NCBI GenBank assembly: GCA_002007465.1
Contig: LNAC01000108.1
Coordinates: 1,440,741-1,504,740, forward strand
Reading direction: 5' to 3'
Length of the DNA stretch: 64,000 nucleotides
Source: Ailurus styani
Lineage: Eukaryota > Chordata > Mammalia > Carnivora > Ailuridae
The position numbers and the translations under genes are program-made. Shown piece after piece: positions 62,930 to 64,000 of the stretch. Under the pieces are notes generated by a model. That model made no database searches, was not told the origin of the DNA, and saw only the letters and a program-made list of their open reading frames with translations. Positions within the stretch are counted from its first letter, which is position 1; every line of letters starts with the position of its first letter.

Positions 62930-63990
62930 TTTTAGCATATATAAAAATAGTATGATAAACTGCCACTTATGTGCAGCCTGTCAAGAATTTTCTACCTTTC
63001 CTTAAACTTTCTACATTTACTCCTCTAAATCAAATCCCAGATAGCAAGTATTTTGTCTCTACTACTTTAGTATGTACCTCTAAATAAATGGGTGTTTCCT
63101 TACACTGTCATAATGCCATTATCTTATGTAAGAAAATTTTAAATAATCATTCATTCGTAGCCTCTAATTCCCTGTCTGTAACCAGATGTCCTTGATTGTC
63201 TCAGATATGTCCTTTTATAGTTAGTTGGTTCTTTTTTTTTTTTTTAAGATTTTATTTATTTATTTGACACACAGAGAGAGATATCACAAGTTGGCAGAGA
63301 GGCAGAGAGAGAGAGGAGGAAGCAGGCTCCCCGCAGAGCAGAGAGCCCGATGCAGGGCTCAATCTCAGGACCCTGGGATCATGACCTGAGCCAAAGGCAG
63401 AGGCTTTAACCCACTGAGCCACCCAGGTGCCCCAGTTAGTTGGTTCTAATCAAAATCCAAACAAGATCCACGTATCATGTTTAGCTGATACACCTTTTTT
63501 AATGTAGTAGTCCCATTTCCTCCTCTTGTGTGTGGTTTTTTTTTTTTTTTTGATGCCATTGACTTCTTAGAGAAGCTCTGTCACTTGTCCTGAAGAATAT
63601 CCAAAATCCATATTTGTCTTTTGTTCTTGTGGTGTCATTACCTTGTTCCTCTGTCCCCTACATTTCCTGAAAATGAAAGTTGGCCCTAGAAGTTTGGTTC
63701 AATTCTGATTCAGAATACTTCATACGTGCTTTATATTGTATATTAAGAGCCACACAGTATCTAGTGGTTCCAATTTTAGTGATACTAAGATTGATCTGTA
63801 GGTTCAGAGGTCAGTGGGCCTGATCTCTCCATTGTAAATCTCCCAGTCAACCTTTCTATTACTAATATTCCATTCAGTAATCATTGTTACCCAAATCATT
63901 TGTTTCACTAACGATTACCAAGTGGTATTTCTTCTAATTCTGTATTTATTAGTCTTTGATAGCTTTTTTGCTTTCTGGCACAGGAAGAAA
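62930..63990 (-). mobile_element. Old L1 fragment, antisense
   Basis: GCAAGTATTTTGTCTCTACT and CATTTCCTGAAAATGAAAGT, TAGATCTGTAGG-like phrases match the reverse of an L1M 3' region. Split by the SINE at 63233. Confidence 0.6.
63233..63433 (-). mobile_element. CAN-SINE, young
   Basis: AGTTAGTTGGTTCT before and after. Confidence 0.97.
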
Positions 63991-64000
63991 TTTCAGGCTT

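Larger units (their letters stand above)
62490..64000 (+). other. AGO3: AGO3 intron 5 (5' part)
   Basis: Holds a (GT)n, an old antisense L1 and one young CAN-SINE. No exon up to the window end. Confidence 0.8.

Overview
The window is mammalian nuclear DNA. It carries the 3' part of AGO1 followed, in the same direction, by the promoter and 5' part of AGO3, the head-to-tail Argonaute cluster known from human 1p34 (AGO4-AGO1-AGO3). About 60 tRNA-derived CAN-SINEs (tRNA-like head, CT-rich middle, AATAAA-type A-rich tail, mostly with target-site duplications) place the host in Carnivora. The head variant that dominates the young copies (GGGTTAAAGCCTCTGCC) points to a caniform and, from memory, most likely a mustelid; the species is inference.

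Region by region. Positions 1-8937 hold the last seven coding exons of AGO1 (residues 528-857, the PIWI domain), split by introns with an old antisense L1, an L2, MIRs, a MER5A and CAN-SINEs. From 8938 the AGO1 3' UTR runs to at least a TATAAA signal near 13576 and perhaps much further; it starts with an in-frame 55-codon readthrough extension holding a let-7 seed match and contains a strong G-quadruplex motif. Positions 13.6-19.2 kb are non-coding with old repeats and one unexplained 54-codon open frame. A CpG island at about 19.25-20.28 kb is the AGO3 promoter and first exon, start codon at 20062. AGO3 coding exons follow at 20062-20080, 41470-41641, 56034-56154, 61304-61512 and 62353-62489 (residues 1-219: N-terminal extension, N domain and L1 linker). 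The introns (21.4, 14.4, 5.1 and 0.8 kb, then an open one) are packed with CAN-SINEs, often nested, and with L1 fragments of several ages.

Both genes encode guide-RNA-binding effectors of microRNA silencing. AGO1 here has Arg at the fourth catalytic position (R805), so it is the slicer-deficient paralogue. AGO3 is cut off before its PAZ domain. All 12 coding exons keep open frames and consistent splice phases with GT/AG ends.

I see no new gene system. The most unusual items are small: a 24-bp fragment matching the 5' end of U6 snRNA, flanked by a 17-bp duplication, inside an old L1 in AGO3 intron 1; the extended AGO1 readthrough frame; an overlapping upstream ATG four bases before the AGO3 start; a one-base-loop G-quadruplex in the AGO1 3' UTR; and adjacent inverted or serial SINE insertions. 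Repeat family names are from memory of consensus sequences and were not checked by search.
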